Source: Eukaryota sp. TZLM1-RC (Eukaryota > Metamonada: BaSk clade). Taken from it: 64,000 bases of DNA. The stretch covers positions 1-64,000 of the forward strand of contig JAUPSS010000004.1 of NCBI GenBank assembly GCA_040285825.1, read 5' to 3'. The position numbers and the translations under genes are program-made. The notes beneath the pieces are model-generated. The model saw nothing but the letters and a program-made list of their open reading frames with translations, was not told the origin of the DNA and ran no database searches. Positions 11,927 through 23,647 of this stretch are shown one piece after another (position 1 is the first letter of the stretch; every line of letters starts with the position of its first letter).

Positions 11927-14900
11927 TCAATCTTGCACCCCTGGTGGAGGCACAACCTGAGACAGGACGTCGACATTGTTTTCTGCCGATCCTTTGAAAT
12001 TGGAGAGTTTGCTAAGTTCAGAAAAATAACGTTTTTCCGCCCTTGCAGAACCTCTGATAATGGCCACCGATAATTTGGGAACAATATGAGATATCTCTAA
12101 AGTTCTCAGTCTATCGAGGTATTTCCCATGGATCCCACCAGAAACATAGGATATCAGGATCTCCATTAAATCCACTTCACCCTCTTCAATGAGTTTTTTA
12201 TGTTGAAACTTCTTACGCTTCACTGTCGATGCGACATGAGACGCAAGGGTTCCTTCACCACCACCAACGACTGTAAGGTCGTAGGCAGTTCTAGATGATT
12301 CATCAATTAAGTCAGGCCTACTGGCTTGAGACCATCTATTGAACTCACTCTTTGGCTCGATCCTAAATCCACTTGCCCTCCCAGTTATTTGTACAAGTGA
12401 ATCGTGGCGCGCTATTACTTCTCTAGAAGTTTTGCAATTGACAAAATGGCTAGCCGTTATGTCTTTCGCTCCACAGCTAGGGTAACCACACTTGGATCGA
12501 GGCTTGCTATGCATGAGTCTTCTTCTTACTCCGCTCATCATAGCATGATCGTCTAGTGTCAAATCTCTTTCAGTTGGAACAACTGTTAACCACCTGTGAC
12601 ACTCAGGCGTTAATTGCAGCTCAACCTCATGTCTGAGAGTTCTAGGTATCGCTGAAACATTGCTGGCTTTGCACTCTTCTGGAAAAAGAACCATTTCTGA
12701 AGACATTGCTGGCTTTTTGAAATAGTCCGTACATTCTTCGAAGAGTTGCTTCGCGAAATCTAAGTGGTAGAGACGTGTCTCTAGTTTTTGCATTCCTCTT
12801 AGATCAGCAATGCTAAGTTCTAGGAATGAACTCACATGTTTGGGGTCAACGAAACTACCTAACAAATAATCTAAACGAGATATTGTTGATTCTGTATACA
12901 GGTCCATAATTTTATTTTTATACCCCTATTTACCACAACAATACTACTTGCTAGACTACTTGCATTGGCAAGAACGCTAACCTTACTCCAATCGGTCATT
13001 CCGAGGCCGCCCCAGTTCATTGGCAAGGAGACCAACCCATCAAAGAGAACTTCCGTCTTGAACCAATTTCTTATGCAATTACAGACCAATTCATGAAACT
13101 TTTCCAAAAGTGAATTCGCCAGGTCAGGGGTCCAAGCGCGAGCAAGGAATCCTAGTTTGGGTTGAATACACATTCTTAAAAGTAACAAGCGATATTGCAA
13201 AGGAAGTATCTCTAAGCTTACTAGACTCTTTTCTAGCTCTTTGACTTTTAAGTCACTTTGTTTTTGGGGATAGGGAACCGATAGGACATCCTAAGACGTC
13301 AAAGGTTGGGTTGTTCGATAGTTGAACTATCTCGCATTTTTCGCGGTTGACTTTGCATCCAACAGGGGCACTTAGTTCCGAGAACAAGTCAAGGAACATA
13401 TTACATTGTTCTTCGCTAGTGCAGAGAACTGCAATATCATCCAGATAACCTAGAGACACGGCATCTGGGAATTCAGAACCCATTTTGGACATGATATCAT
13501 CTATGCCTACGGCAAAGAGATACGGACCTAGTGGGTCTCCCTGTTTCACACCACACGTTGATTCAATGCTTCCTTCCGAATGGAAAAGCTTAGAGCTTCT
13601 TCCGTAAATTCTTAGGAACGAAGGTACCATTTCTGGTGCTAAGTTCTTCAAATTTTTCAGAATTTCACATCGATGAATACTATTGAAAGCATTCGCTATA
13701 TCAATTTTCAACAAATGAGAAAATCGATCTGTGGTGGTAGATTGTCTTACAGAATGAATAATGGCTTCAGCTCCACAAGGGATCTTAACACCAAATTGTC
13801 CATTCATCGCCAATCTTTCCGGGTCAACCTTACGGAGTATAGCCTTGGCGTATATCCGGTAGAACAGTTCTCCGACGGCAATTGGTCTTACACTATGACC
13901 GTCGTTTTTGGGGATGGGTACTAGACGAGAATTTAAAAGGACTTCAACAAGAACCTCTTGACTTTCGTCTTGAGGACCATTATGAAGCACCTTCGAGATA
14001 TACCAAAGCATATCATCGAAGTAGGCTCCCGAAGGAACCAACTTCTTCGTCCACATTGTGGGACCACCGGAAGAAGAAGTGCACATTGTTCTAAGAACGC
14101 CGGTTACATCTTCAATAGATAAATCGATCTTAGGCGAACCTGGATCGATATCAGCAACTTCTCCAGATGGATGCAATTTTTGAAGTTGCGCGGTGATCTG
14201 CTCTTTGGTTAATTGAAATGGCGTAACATCGCGTTCGAGTAAAGCCATCGCCTTACTACATGAACCATCTCTAACCAACTCCATCGCCCTCCTTGACTGC
14301 TCTTTCGCGATTCCCTCTTCAGTTCTATTTTTTCTTTTAAGATTATCAGGCCTTAAAAGATTAACCACCTCGTTGCATGTTATTTCGTCCTGATTATTAC
14401 GATTGATAAGATCAATAAGACGATTAAGCTGGGTGAAACAATTTCCCTTTCTACCATATAGAAAAACATAAGGGGAAATCAATAAATACATCCATTTTTG
14501 AGTCATCGTGGCATCACTATTAGCAATGCTTCCAATAACTCCTCTCCAAGTACCCTTGGACCGAAGTCTAGCGTACCTGGTGGATGCAATTTCATGGTAG
14601 AGTACTCTAAACAATTCCGCACTAAGTACAGGCAGTTCTTTGTACTCTAGACCAGCTTCAGGCATGCATACCTTCTTATGATTTGTTAGCCCAGTCGAAG
14701 TGAAAACACCTCTACAGGAAGGGCACACACCGTATCCCTTTGCTGCTAACTCATCATCCGTGACCCCCGGATGAAACCTCGCCAAATGCTCTAAGAGCTT
14801 ATTGTTATTAGGAAAAGTCCAGTCACAACTGGTAACTGGACAAACTTTTTTAACTTTTCCCTTACAATACTTTTTATGGATGTTAATTGATTTGGGTTGA

Positions 14901-16156
14901 TCTTTCACCACTGTTCTGCATTTACCGCAGCGGTGGAATCCATTCGCTTTATATTGAGAATCAGGGATGTCCCCGTGCTCTACACTCAGGTGATTGTGTA
15001 GGCTTTTAATTGTATTGAATGTGAACTCACATTCTTCGACGAAACACGTGGTCAGCTTAATAGTTCCTTGTGATCGTCTTCCTATTGGTTTCTCTAGGCT
15101 TGGACTTGGAGAGTGATCTCTAGTTTCGGCCGCCAATAGGTCCCTGATATCTCGCGGGGGTCTTGAGGGGTTAGAACTGGTTTGACTGGTTTGTTTTTCT
15201 TTGCCTGGAAAGACAAACTTTAAACCTTCTTTTAATTTTGATTGTGGTTGTTGAGTGCAATCCTCGACACTCATTGCTCTAATTGGAACATATGTAAAAT
15301 TAGGTGACTTATCACCTACAATGCTGTTTTTTGCAAAACGCAGAGCCATTTTCATTCGTTCCTTTGTTAATTTATTCGCAGCACTGGAGACACCTTTTAC
15401 TTTCTCCAATGTTAATACATAGGGTAACCCTTCCCTTTTAGAGCATATTTTATTAATAACAGGTCTTAGCTGTGTTACATTCACTGTTGACCTACCCATA
15501 ATTCTCTCGAAGGCCCAGTCGCAATCGGTGATAATCACTGCAGATTGCATATCCCGAGGACGTACCTCAGGTTTTTCAATTAGGAGCATTGCTGCCAGCA
15601 AAGCATGGCTTTCTGCACCTAGACCGGTTGTAACGCCTTCACAAGGTCCGTAGTAATCTAAATAATGGTCCCCGTTATAATACATAACGATTCCCATTCC
15701 CGTCCTTGTATTTGACTTGGGTATGCTTCTAAATGCACCACTTGCGTAGATCATTAGAGCATTTTGAGGATTGGGGATTCTATGTTTAGGCCCTGTACTC
15801 TCCGAATCCTTAAAAGAGACAGTGCCACTGTGTGCTGGTTTTAAACCTGATTTTAGGTGTTTCTTTGCTGTTGATACACCTCGCTGATGAGTGTTTCTTG
15901 CTGTTGATACAGCTAGCTGGTGGGTGTTTTTTGCTGTTGATACACCTAACTTAGGTGTTTTACTCGTTGATGTGACACCTTGTCTAGGTTTTCCCGCTGT
16001 TGAATGTCTTTTTGACCTTTTCTTAATGCAATCAATTTCAATGTGAGAGCCAGAGTTTAAATTTTCGTTACCAATAAAGGTAGGCTTGTGCCCCTCCCTA
16101 TCCTCCGAAGAGGAATCGGGAGAGCGAGAACGTAAACTGCTAGAAGGACCTGACAT
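11927..16156 (-). pseudogene. R8-like polyprotein (RNase H-like, 4 zinc fingers, RT, RLE), two frameshifts
   Basis: The best start is the ATG at 16156 (MSGPSSSLRS...), in frame with an upstream ATG at 16204 that begins with an unlikely poly-Phe stretch. Counting from 16204: imperfect GVSTAKNTHQ-type repeats at about 85-115; an RNase H-like fold at about 150-290; four zinc fingers at 387-410 (CCHH), 426-447 (CCHC), 455-479 (CCHH) and 494-513 (CCHC); then reverse transcriptase with the catalytic Asp of 'KIDIANAF', 'GVKQGDPLGP' and the YLDD box near 919-922. This frame stops at 13253. The thumb region continues in another frame (12871-13237), and the CCHC knuckle plus RLE (RHD, RPDLI, YDLTVVGGG) in a third (11927-12907). 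Single-base indels near 13260 (a C/A run) and near 12907 (an A/T-rich run) explain the breaks. The copy is not expected to be active. Confidence 0.9.
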
Positions 16157-17017
16157 ATCATGAATTTTTTGAAAGAAGAAAAAGAAAAATATATTTATAA
16201 CCACTCGGTATTCAGTGATTGTTGTATTTTTTTTTGTTTGTATTTATTTCTCACCTAAGGTTAGTTTTTTTTTGTTCGGTCCCCTTCCCAATTAGCTTAC
16301 GAAGGTTTCCTCATGAGAAGTCGACAGTGTCATACTCATAATACCTGCTCTAAGTAAAACACTGTTGATCCTAGTTTGCCTTATATGAATATAAGTCATT
16401 CTTGAATCACTTACCCTCCTCGAAGACTAAATAAAGGAATTCTTTGTCCCAGGAAAATTTTCAAAGAAAAAACCCCCAACAATGGAATCCATTGATGAGG
16501 GTTGTGACAAATCTAATGTTGAAAAATGTTTGTTAAGTCCTATGTCCCAAATGCTACACGGGAATACCCTACGCCCACTAATAGTATATGAACCCCCTCC
16601 GACAAGGTAATATACTAAAGTGTTGAAATGGAATAGGTAAACAAGACTATGTCTGAACACCGAATTTGTAAATCTTCCCCGGAAACGGAGGGGTTCAACA
16701 GTCCGAAGACCATCAAACTCCGGTTGGAATCTACGCCGACTTAGTTCGAACAATGTCTTAGTTTAAGTGTTGACCTTCAAGTCATCTAAACATCCTGAAA
16801 CAAATTAATGTAACAGAGATTAAGCGAAAGGACAAGGCAAGAACTTCAAAAGCTCTCGATATCTGCTCAGTTTCAACTGAGCTTCGTCAACTACTGTATA
16901 TCATAGGATGCCACCTAAGATTATTAAAATCCACTCGCTATGTGTTAGGTCTTCGCGAGCTTAACTGAAACAAATTTCATATAAGAATTTTTACAAATTC
17001 CTCTTGGGATTCTGAGT

Positions 17018-17241
17018 AGTTGTTCTAAAGAACAACTACAGTTCACGACGGTCTTAATTAATTATAACTACTGTTGCTCAAAAGAACAACCAACCACCAA
17101 GCCTAATGGTTTTCGTGTTTGTTAGTCAGACACTCCGAAGAGCACCAAACTAACGGTTTCACTGAATGTTTCTCCAAGGAGCAACAAACTTTCAAGAATT
17201 CCCTTTTGGGGGTGTCAAACTGCCGTTCAAAAGAGCAGCAG
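17018..17241. repeat. Cluster of five short hairpins in the R8-like 5' region
   Basis: Five dyads about 40-60 bp apart: 17018-17037 (perfect 9-bp arms, AA loop), 17073-17090 (GTTGCTC/GAACAAC, AAAA loop), 17133-17142 (CTC-CGAA-GAG), 17168-17185 (GTTTCTCC-AA-GGAGCAAC) and 17218-17241 (imperfect 10-bp arms, AAAA loop). They share a 'gttgctc ... gagcaac' theme with varying bases, as if diverged from a tandem repeat under pressure to stay paired. They may be RNA structures of the element's 5' UTR or a small spacer repeat; function is unknown. Confidence 0.6.
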
Positions 17242-17339
17242 TCTAACTCTTGGACCAATTATCCTTATACCTGACATTTTAAAGATACACCCGATTGCTC
17301 GGTTACTCTTGCTCAGGCATAAACGGATACCAAGCAATA

Positions 17340-17999
17340 CCTACGACTTGCAGAAGAGATACACTCCTTGGTCCGTGTTTCAAGACGGGACAATTGAACC
17401 TTTTATGTTGGAGTCTCGGTAAAACCGTATTCCTGATTCTTAAAAAAGAACAATTTATGAGGCTATAACACTACAATAAACCGAAGTTCATTATAGCTAC
17501 CTTCCCCACAATCACTCAATTTTCAAAATCACACCAACGCAAGACAGCCGAAGCTATCAATATCAAGTTCCAATCGCTTATCCTTTCAGTGATTTCAGGT
17601 ACTTTTAACTCTCTCTTCAGAGTTCTTTTCACCATTCCCTCACGGTACTTGTGAACTATCGGTCTCCTTTTATATTTAGCTTTATGGGAAACTTACCCCA
17701 CATTTAACGCTGCATTCCCAAACAGCGCGACTCTCGGAAAATCAGTAGTGAATCAATTACTTCGATGTCATTTACAGGATTTTCACCTTCCATGATACCC
17801 TTTTCCAAAGGACTTATACATCGAGAACCGAATACTGGTTTCCATAGACAACAACTCTTCACAATCAATAGATCATAAAGATTCAGTCTTGAGCTTTTTC
17901 CTGTTCGCTCGCCGCTACTAAGGAAATCATAGTTATTTTTCTTTTCCTCCCCTTATTGATATGCTTAAGTCCAGGGGTGATCTTACTTGAAATCAGGTC
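17340..17999 (-). rRNA. 28S rRNA, 5' fragment of the second unit
   Basis: About 660 bp nearly identical to 10136-10794 of the first copy; differences I saw include one base near 17633 and homopolymer lengths. It is cut at 17340 against the 5' end of the R8-like element. The rest of this 28S gene is not present in the window. Confidence 0.93.
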
Positions 18000-18158
18000 G
18001 AAATGATGTCTAAAAAGACAATATATGAAAGAGATGAGTCGTCAATTAATGTAAAAGTTGCCTTCAACAATAAATGTTGACAAAAGTCAATCATATATTT
18101 GATTATTTAAGAAAAGAAGTAACCTTCAATTCCAATTATCCGAAATGGAAAAATAAAA
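18000..18158 (-). other. ITS2, second rDNA unit
   Basis: Same spacer as at 10795-10952, with one extra A in an A run. Confidence 0.8.
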
Positions 18159-18320
18159 GACGACGCTGATTCAAGTATAGTTCAATAAAGCCGAAGCTCT
18201 AAAGAACTACCATTTGCGTTCAAAGTTTCGATGATTCACAGATTCTGCAATTCACATTACGTATCGCAATTCGCTGCGTTCTTCATCGATAAAGGAGCCG
18301 AGACATCCATCACTGAAAGT
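18159..18320 (-). rRNA. 5.8S rRNA, second unit
   Basis: Identical by eye to the 5.8S at 10953-11114, with the same conserved 'gatgaagaacgcagc' core in antisense. Ends estimated. Confidence 0.93.
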
Positions 18321-18421
18321 TGGATGTTTCATAGAAACTATTAGTTTTTATAATAAAAAGGGTTGGTTCGGTATTAGGTTTCAGTTAAAGTGAAACTTGG
18401 CACGCCAAGCTCACAAACGAC
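18321..18421 (-). other. ITS1, second rDNA unit
   Basis: About 100 bp between 18S and 5.8S, the same as at 11115-11216. Confidence 0.8.
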
Positions 18422-18560
18422 AATGATCCATCCGCAGGTTCACCTACGGATACCTTGTTACGACTTCTCCTTCCTCTAGATGCAAAGATTCACTGAATTT
18501 TCCCAACAAGTCTTGCTTTGCAGCTTAACCCATTGAGTCCAAACATTTCACCTCAACATC

Positions 18561-18606
<46 letters not shown>

Positions 18607-19055
18607 TTCAGCGCATGCTGATGACATGCACTTACAAGTTATTCCTCGTTCAAGACCCATAATTGCAAGGATCTATCCCAGTCAAGATAGGTATTCACAA
18701 GATTACCCAAACCTTTCGGTTAAGGACAAACTCGTTGTACCTACCATTGTAGCGCGCGTGCGGCCCAGAACATCTAAGGGCATCACAGACCTGTTATTGC
18801 CTAAACCTTCCTCTGTGTAAAACCACAGCAGTCTCGCTAAGAAGTTCAAACTATCCGAAAATAGAATAAAACTAGTTAGCAATTTAGATCTCGTTCGTTA
18901 TCGGAATTAACCAGACAAATCACTCCACCAACTAAGAACGGCCATGCGCCACTAACCGTAAGATCATGAAAGAGCTATCAATCTGTCAATCCTTATCACG
19001 TCTGGACCTGGTAAGTTTCTCCGTGTTGAGTCAGATTAAGCCGCAGGCTCCACAA

Positions 19056-19114
<59 letters not shown>

Positions 19115-20202
19115 TTACCCAAGAACTTATGGTTTCCCATAAGGTGCTAATAGGGTCGTATTTAACGCCTACTAATCCCTAGTCGGCATAGTTTATGGTT
19201 GAGACTACGACGGTGTCTAATCGTCTTCGATCCCCCAACTTTCGACCTTGATTAATGAGAACATCTTTGGCAAATGCTTTCGCAGTAGTTAGTCATCCGG
19301 CAATCCAAGAATTTCACCTCTGACACCGGAGTACTAATGCCCCCAACTGTCCCTTTTAATCATTACTCTAGTTCTCAAAACCAATAAAACAGAACCAAAG
19401 TCCTATTCTATTATTCCATGCTAAGTTATTCAATTGCATAAAGCCTGCTTTGAACACTCTAATTTTTTCAAAGTAAACGGTCTGAATTCAATAGCCACCG
19501 CCGAAGCAAATGACTAGTGTCCTCAGACAGAAAAAACTGTTTACCAACAGGAAAACCTGAAGATACGCAAATTCTGAGATTCAACTACGGACGATTTAAA
19601 CGCAGCAATTTTAAGATACACTACTAGAGCTGGAATTACCGCGGCTGCTGGCAGCAGACTTGCCCTCTAGTAGCTCCTCGTTAAAGGTTTTAAGTTGTAC
19701 TCATTCCAATTACGAACTCAAAAGAGCCCAGTATTGTTATTTTTTGTCACTACCTCCTCGTAATGAGATTGGGTAATTTTCGCGCCTGCTGCCTTCCTTG
19801 GATGTGGTAGCCATTTCTCAGGCTCCCTCTCCGGAATCAAACCCTAATTCCCCGTTACCCGTCATCACCATCGTAAGCCACTACCTTACGATTTAGTTGA
19901 TAGGGCAGTGATTTAAATGATATGTCGCCGTCCGAAGACATGCGATCAGCATAGTTATTATGATTCACCAAAGACCTGTTGCCAGGATTGGTTTTGTATC
20001 TAATAAATGCATACTTCAAAAGAAGTATTTGCTGCATGTATTAGCTCTAGAATTACAACGGTTATCCAAGTAGTAAGTACTATCAAATAAATTATCACTG
20101 ATTTAATGAGCCATTCGCTGTTTCGGAGAAAACTCCTGAAATAGACATGCATGGCTTAATCTTTGAGACAAGCATATGCCTACTGGCAGGATCAACCAGG
20201 TA
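18422..20202 (-). rRNA. 18S rRNA, complete
   Basis: About 1.78 kb on the minus strand, from 'tacctggttgatcctgcc' at the 5' end (near 20202) to the 'ggatcatt' terminus (near 18422). Conserved segments seen include 'ccgcggtaattccagctc' near 19630, 'aacttaaaggaattgacgg' near 19070 and 'gtacacaccgcccgtcgc' near 18580. Length and motifs are those of a normal eukaryotic small-subunit rRNA without insertions. This copy shows the empty R8-like insertion site at about 18998/18999. Open frames within it are incidental. Confidence 0.97.
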
Positions 20203-20877
20203 TCAACAATAAAACATTCCGATTAAAAAACCAGAAAATTTCATAACTGTTACCTTTTGTAAAATCAATCAAAAAATGATTGTAACAATGTTGATCATTT
20301 GTGCTTTCCATAAAGATCCATTACATCCTGATAAATGTAATCAAATCTTATTGATGTGTCAATTTAAATATTCAATCAAAAATGATTTCCATAAAATTCG
20401 ACACGTGTAGTAAAATTTAATGTTTCCATTAAGGCTTACATACAACACCAAAATTTTGTTCAACATGAACAATTGAGCTGTTTTCACATTTTCATAAATT
20501 ATTTAAAAACAATCAATTGAAAATGATCAAATAGCAAGTACTTTCCGAAATGGGATAAAAAAATGAAAATTTCTTTCATTTCCTGACCCCCATTTCACGT
20601 TTCGCCATTTTTTGTGGTCTGATCTCATTTGGATGATTTTGAATCAATTTGTATAAAACAAAGAACCTTTTTGTAAAATCCACAATTTTAGACCATAATG
20701 GTCATCACTGTAAAACAACACCAGCAAATGCTATAACTAGAAATCTGTGATTCGTGTTTATACAAAAAACAGGACAACAGAACCAAAATCTATTGGATAA
20801 TGGGTTGGTAAAATTCCAATGTCAAAATTGGAAAACCTGAAGTTTGAAACCAGACCCAAAATCTGATCTTCCAACCT
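20203..20877 (-). other. External transcribed spacer / intergenic spacer next to 18S
   Basis: AT-rich sequence immediately upstream of 18S in transcription order. Its distal part (about 20770-20877) resembles the about 1.15-kb spacer repeats at 23740-26984, sharing 'atgggttggtaaaattccaatgtcaaaattgg'-type sequence in pieces, so the two regions were one spacer before the Gypsy element inserted. No promoter could be recognised. Confidence 0.7.
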
Positions 20878-20969
20878 TGTAGCTTAGAGAGATAAACGAA
20901 TGTTTTATTATAACTAACACGAGTACTAAACGAGTGATGACGTGGCAATAACTAACTATTACGATTACA
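20878..20969 (-). repeat. 3' LTR of the Gypsy element (92 bp)
   Basis: Begins TG and ends CA on either strand and is identical to 23648-23739. Very short for an LTR. No clear TATA box or poly(A) signal could be assigned, although 'ataataaaacattcg' on the minus strand contains AATAAA. Confidence 0.93.
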
Positions 20970-21083
20970 CTACCCTTCATTTGAGAGTGAGGTCACCTAT
21001 CTACCTTCTTTCTGTGGCGAGTAGGGAGTTTGATTCCATTTTTGTTGGCATAGTCGAGTAAGACGCTGTTGATTCTAAAACCA

Positions 21084-23588
21084 TCACGAAGGTTCTCTAA
21101 TGGTTGCCACAAAGTAGGCCCGTTGAGAAATTTCACTAAGAAACTGATTATCCTCAATACGATGATCAGTGATATTTTCTACGATGAATTCGGAAGAGTC
21201 TAAGGCAGCAACTGTTCTAGCATTATCGTTGAGTTCGTTTGGTAGAAAAGGTAGAAGTTGATATTGAGAAACGTTGTAAGAGCTGTCGTTAACAATACTT
21301 CCAATCTTGTACCCGTTAGATCCAAGTATCTCAAGTACGACGAAGGGTCCAGTGTGCTTAATAAATTTGTTTTTGTTGTCAGATTTCCTAAGAACCAGGT
21401 CTCCAATCTTAAATAGTGGTTCATGTTTAAGATGAGGTTTGGTGAAACTGTCTTGCTGATTCTCGGCAGATAGCCATAAGCTAGTGAGTGTATTTTCAAG
21501 ATCAAGCAGGAACGTTTTTGCCTTTGTGCGTGAATCTAGTTTGAAATTGGAAATGGGTGAAGATAAGATGTGATCGATGATATTTCGTCGTGGTGATGTA
21601 TTAGCCCCAAACAAAAGTGTAAAGGGAGCAAATCCTGTGGATGAGCACGGAAAAGAGTTGATAATTAGTTGAGTGAAGGGAATTAATTTTGACCAATTTG
21701 CCCTATTGTTGTATTCGGCTGCGAATCTGTTTAAAGTAGATCGGATATCTCTGTTTCGTCTCTCTGCGAGTCCATTAGATTCGTGATGGTGTGGGTAACT
21801 GAAAGTATGTTTTATGTGAAGACTTTTGAGTAGAGCAGCGAAAAGGCGATTGTCAAATTCAGGGCCGTTATCTGTTCTTATCGATTCAGGAAGACCAAAC
21901 ATGCAAAAAACAGATGAAATCAAAGCGTTTGCTATAGTCTCTGCCGTAATATTGGGAATGGCTTTCAATATAGAAAATCGTGTGAATGCGTCGGTCATTA
22001 CTAAGATGTATTTGTTCCCATCAGAGTCATCCTGAAGAGGGCCAATGGAATCGAGATGAAGAGATTGGAAGGGTAAGTGTGAGAACAGTTTGCCTGTTAG
22101 AGGCGGAGAAGAAAAAGACGAACTCGAGAATTTTTGGCAGATACCACAGTTATCGATTATGGAATCAACATTTTCTTTGAAGTGAGATGTGTCGAGCTTC
22201 AGGGATTTGAGTTTTTGCAACATACGGGTTTTGCTGAGATGTGCGTTTTCCTTATGGATTGTACTAAGAAATTCCGTACGGAGGTCAGTGTCGTTGAGTA
22301 AAGTTTGTGTGTCCAGGTGTGGTAAGAGTTCATCAAGTTCAGCATAAAGACACAAGTCGTTGTCCGTAGCCATCGAGGATTTCAATTGATGAGTGTAAGA
22401 GCGAGACAAAAGGTCGGCCCATAAGTTTGAAGGTCCGTCAACATGGTGCATGGTGAAGTCATAGTCAAATAAGATTGGTTTCCAGCGTTCTATAAGGGGA
22501 TTTGAAGTTGAACTGTTCAATAGAAAAAGTAAATTCCGGTGATCCGTATGAAGTTCGAAGCAACGTCCAAACAGAAATTCGTGATGAGGTTCGTAGCGTA
22601 GTGATTCGATAATGGCAAAGAGTTCTTGCTTGATGGTTGGCCAGTTTTGCTGAGTTTTTGTTAATTTGCGGGAAAAGAAAGAAACAGGTTTCAGAGAACG
22701 ATCCTTCAGGGGTTTGTTAGGTGCATAAGGAGGAAGTTCTACGAATAAAGCAGCACCAATACCTGTAGAGGATGCGTCGGTAGTCATGATCAAGGGGTGA
22801 TGGTCATCAGGTATAGTAAGAGGGATGATCTTTTTTACGTGATTGATAAGTTGATCGAATGCCTCACGATGGGTTTTGCAAGGAGAGTACTTGGAGTTTT
22901 TTCTCAGTAATTCGTCAAGAGGGGCTCGAAGTGAAGCTAAGTTGGGGATAAAATCTCGTAAAAAGTTGATTGAGCCGAGAAAGGAACGTAATTCGGTTAT
23001 ATTTGATGGGAAATTCAATTGTGTAATGGCTTCTGTTTTGGTGGGGTCTGGGAGTCGTTGGCCGTTGTGGAAGATTGTTCCGACAATTCGTATTGGGTAA
23101 GCCTTAGTTGTGATGATGCTTTTCTTGGCTGATAAGCGGATGTTGTGAGCTCGGCATTGTTTTAGAATCCATGCTATATGATTGATAAAGTCTTCGAAAG
23201 TAGCGGCAGTATCGATGAGGTCATCTATGTAGATCCAAGTGTGATCACTACCAAGGATGTTGTTCAATTGTTTTTGGAAGTGGGCTGGTACTGTGGAGAA
23301 ACCGAAGGGAGCTCGGAGAAACTCAATCTTGCGACCCGGTATTACGATAGCAGTCTTAGGAATATCTTCTTCGTGCATCAATATTTGATAAAAAGCGCGT
23401 GGCAGGTCGAAGCATGCGATGTATTTTGCGTTGGCGAGTTGTTTATGAACTTCGCTTAGACGTGGAATATCGGGGATGATAGGAATAAGGATCTCGTTGA
23501 GTCGCCCATAATCGCCAGTTAAACTAACTGGGCGGTACTCTCGGAGCTTTCGGAACTTGACGAGGTATCGGCTACGCGTTGTTCGGAT
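21084..23588 (-). pseudogene. Gypsy pol: RT-RNase H-integrase, protease and start missing
   Basis: An open frame runs from just after a stop at 23589-23591 to the stop at 21084; the first ATG is at 23381, already inside RT. Seen in order: RT fingers with 'EYRPVSLTGDYGRLNE', palm 'FDLPRAFYQILM', the catalytic YIDD box, thumb, RNase H ('TTDASSTGIGAAL' and 'ELHTDHRNLLFL'), the integrase HHCC zinc finger ('ENAHLSKTRML...NCGICQK'), and the integrase core with D (HLDSIGPL), D (RTDNGPEF) and E (ESNGLAERRN). No chromodomain was recognised at the C-terminus. No gag or protease lies upstream, only a short out-of-frame overlap with the gag-like start, so an internal deletion most likely joined the gag N-terminus to RT. 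The domains look catalytically intact. Confidence 0.9.
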
Positions 23589-23620
23589 TCAGACGGGGGT
23601 GGCGATTCGGTATCGGACAT
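23519..23620 (-). pseudogene. Gag N-terminal remnant, 33 codons
   Basis: A short frame (starting MSDTESPPPS) begins shortly after the 5' LTR and ends at a TAA. It overlaps the RT frame in a different phase. Its Ser/Glu-rich composition fits a disordered Gag N-terminus. It is probably what remains of gag after internal deletion; too short to be sure. Confidence 0.5.
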
Positions 23621-23647
23621 AAATCTCGCGGTCTAAAGTAACGTTAC

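Larger units (their letters stand above)
11794..17339 (-). mobile_element. 18S-inserted R2-clade (R8-like) non-LTR retrotransposon
   Basis: A roughly 5.5-kb element in sense with the rRNA. Its 3' junction lies in 18S between 'ccttatcac' and 'gtctggacc' (plus-strand reading), clear by comparison with the intact 18S copy. The 3' tail ends '...gaaataaattaat' with no poly(A). It encodes zinc fingers, reverse transcriptase and RLE, now broken by two frameshifts. The 5' untranslated region (about 16157-17339) holds a cluster of small hairpins. The 5' side does not return to 18S but abuts 28S sequence of the next unit at 17340, so the insertion is joined to a deletion or recombination. 18S-specific R2-clade elements (R8) are known from Hydra; the R8 label is by target and clade, not a sequence match I could run. 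Confidence 0.85.

Noticed and set aside
16427-16753. 108-codon frame upstream of the 18S element protein
   Set aside because: It lies in the 5' UTR, with no similarity to known element proteins. The 'cccctccgtttccggggaag' hairpin inside suggested a ribozyme, but I could not build a full HDV-like fold.
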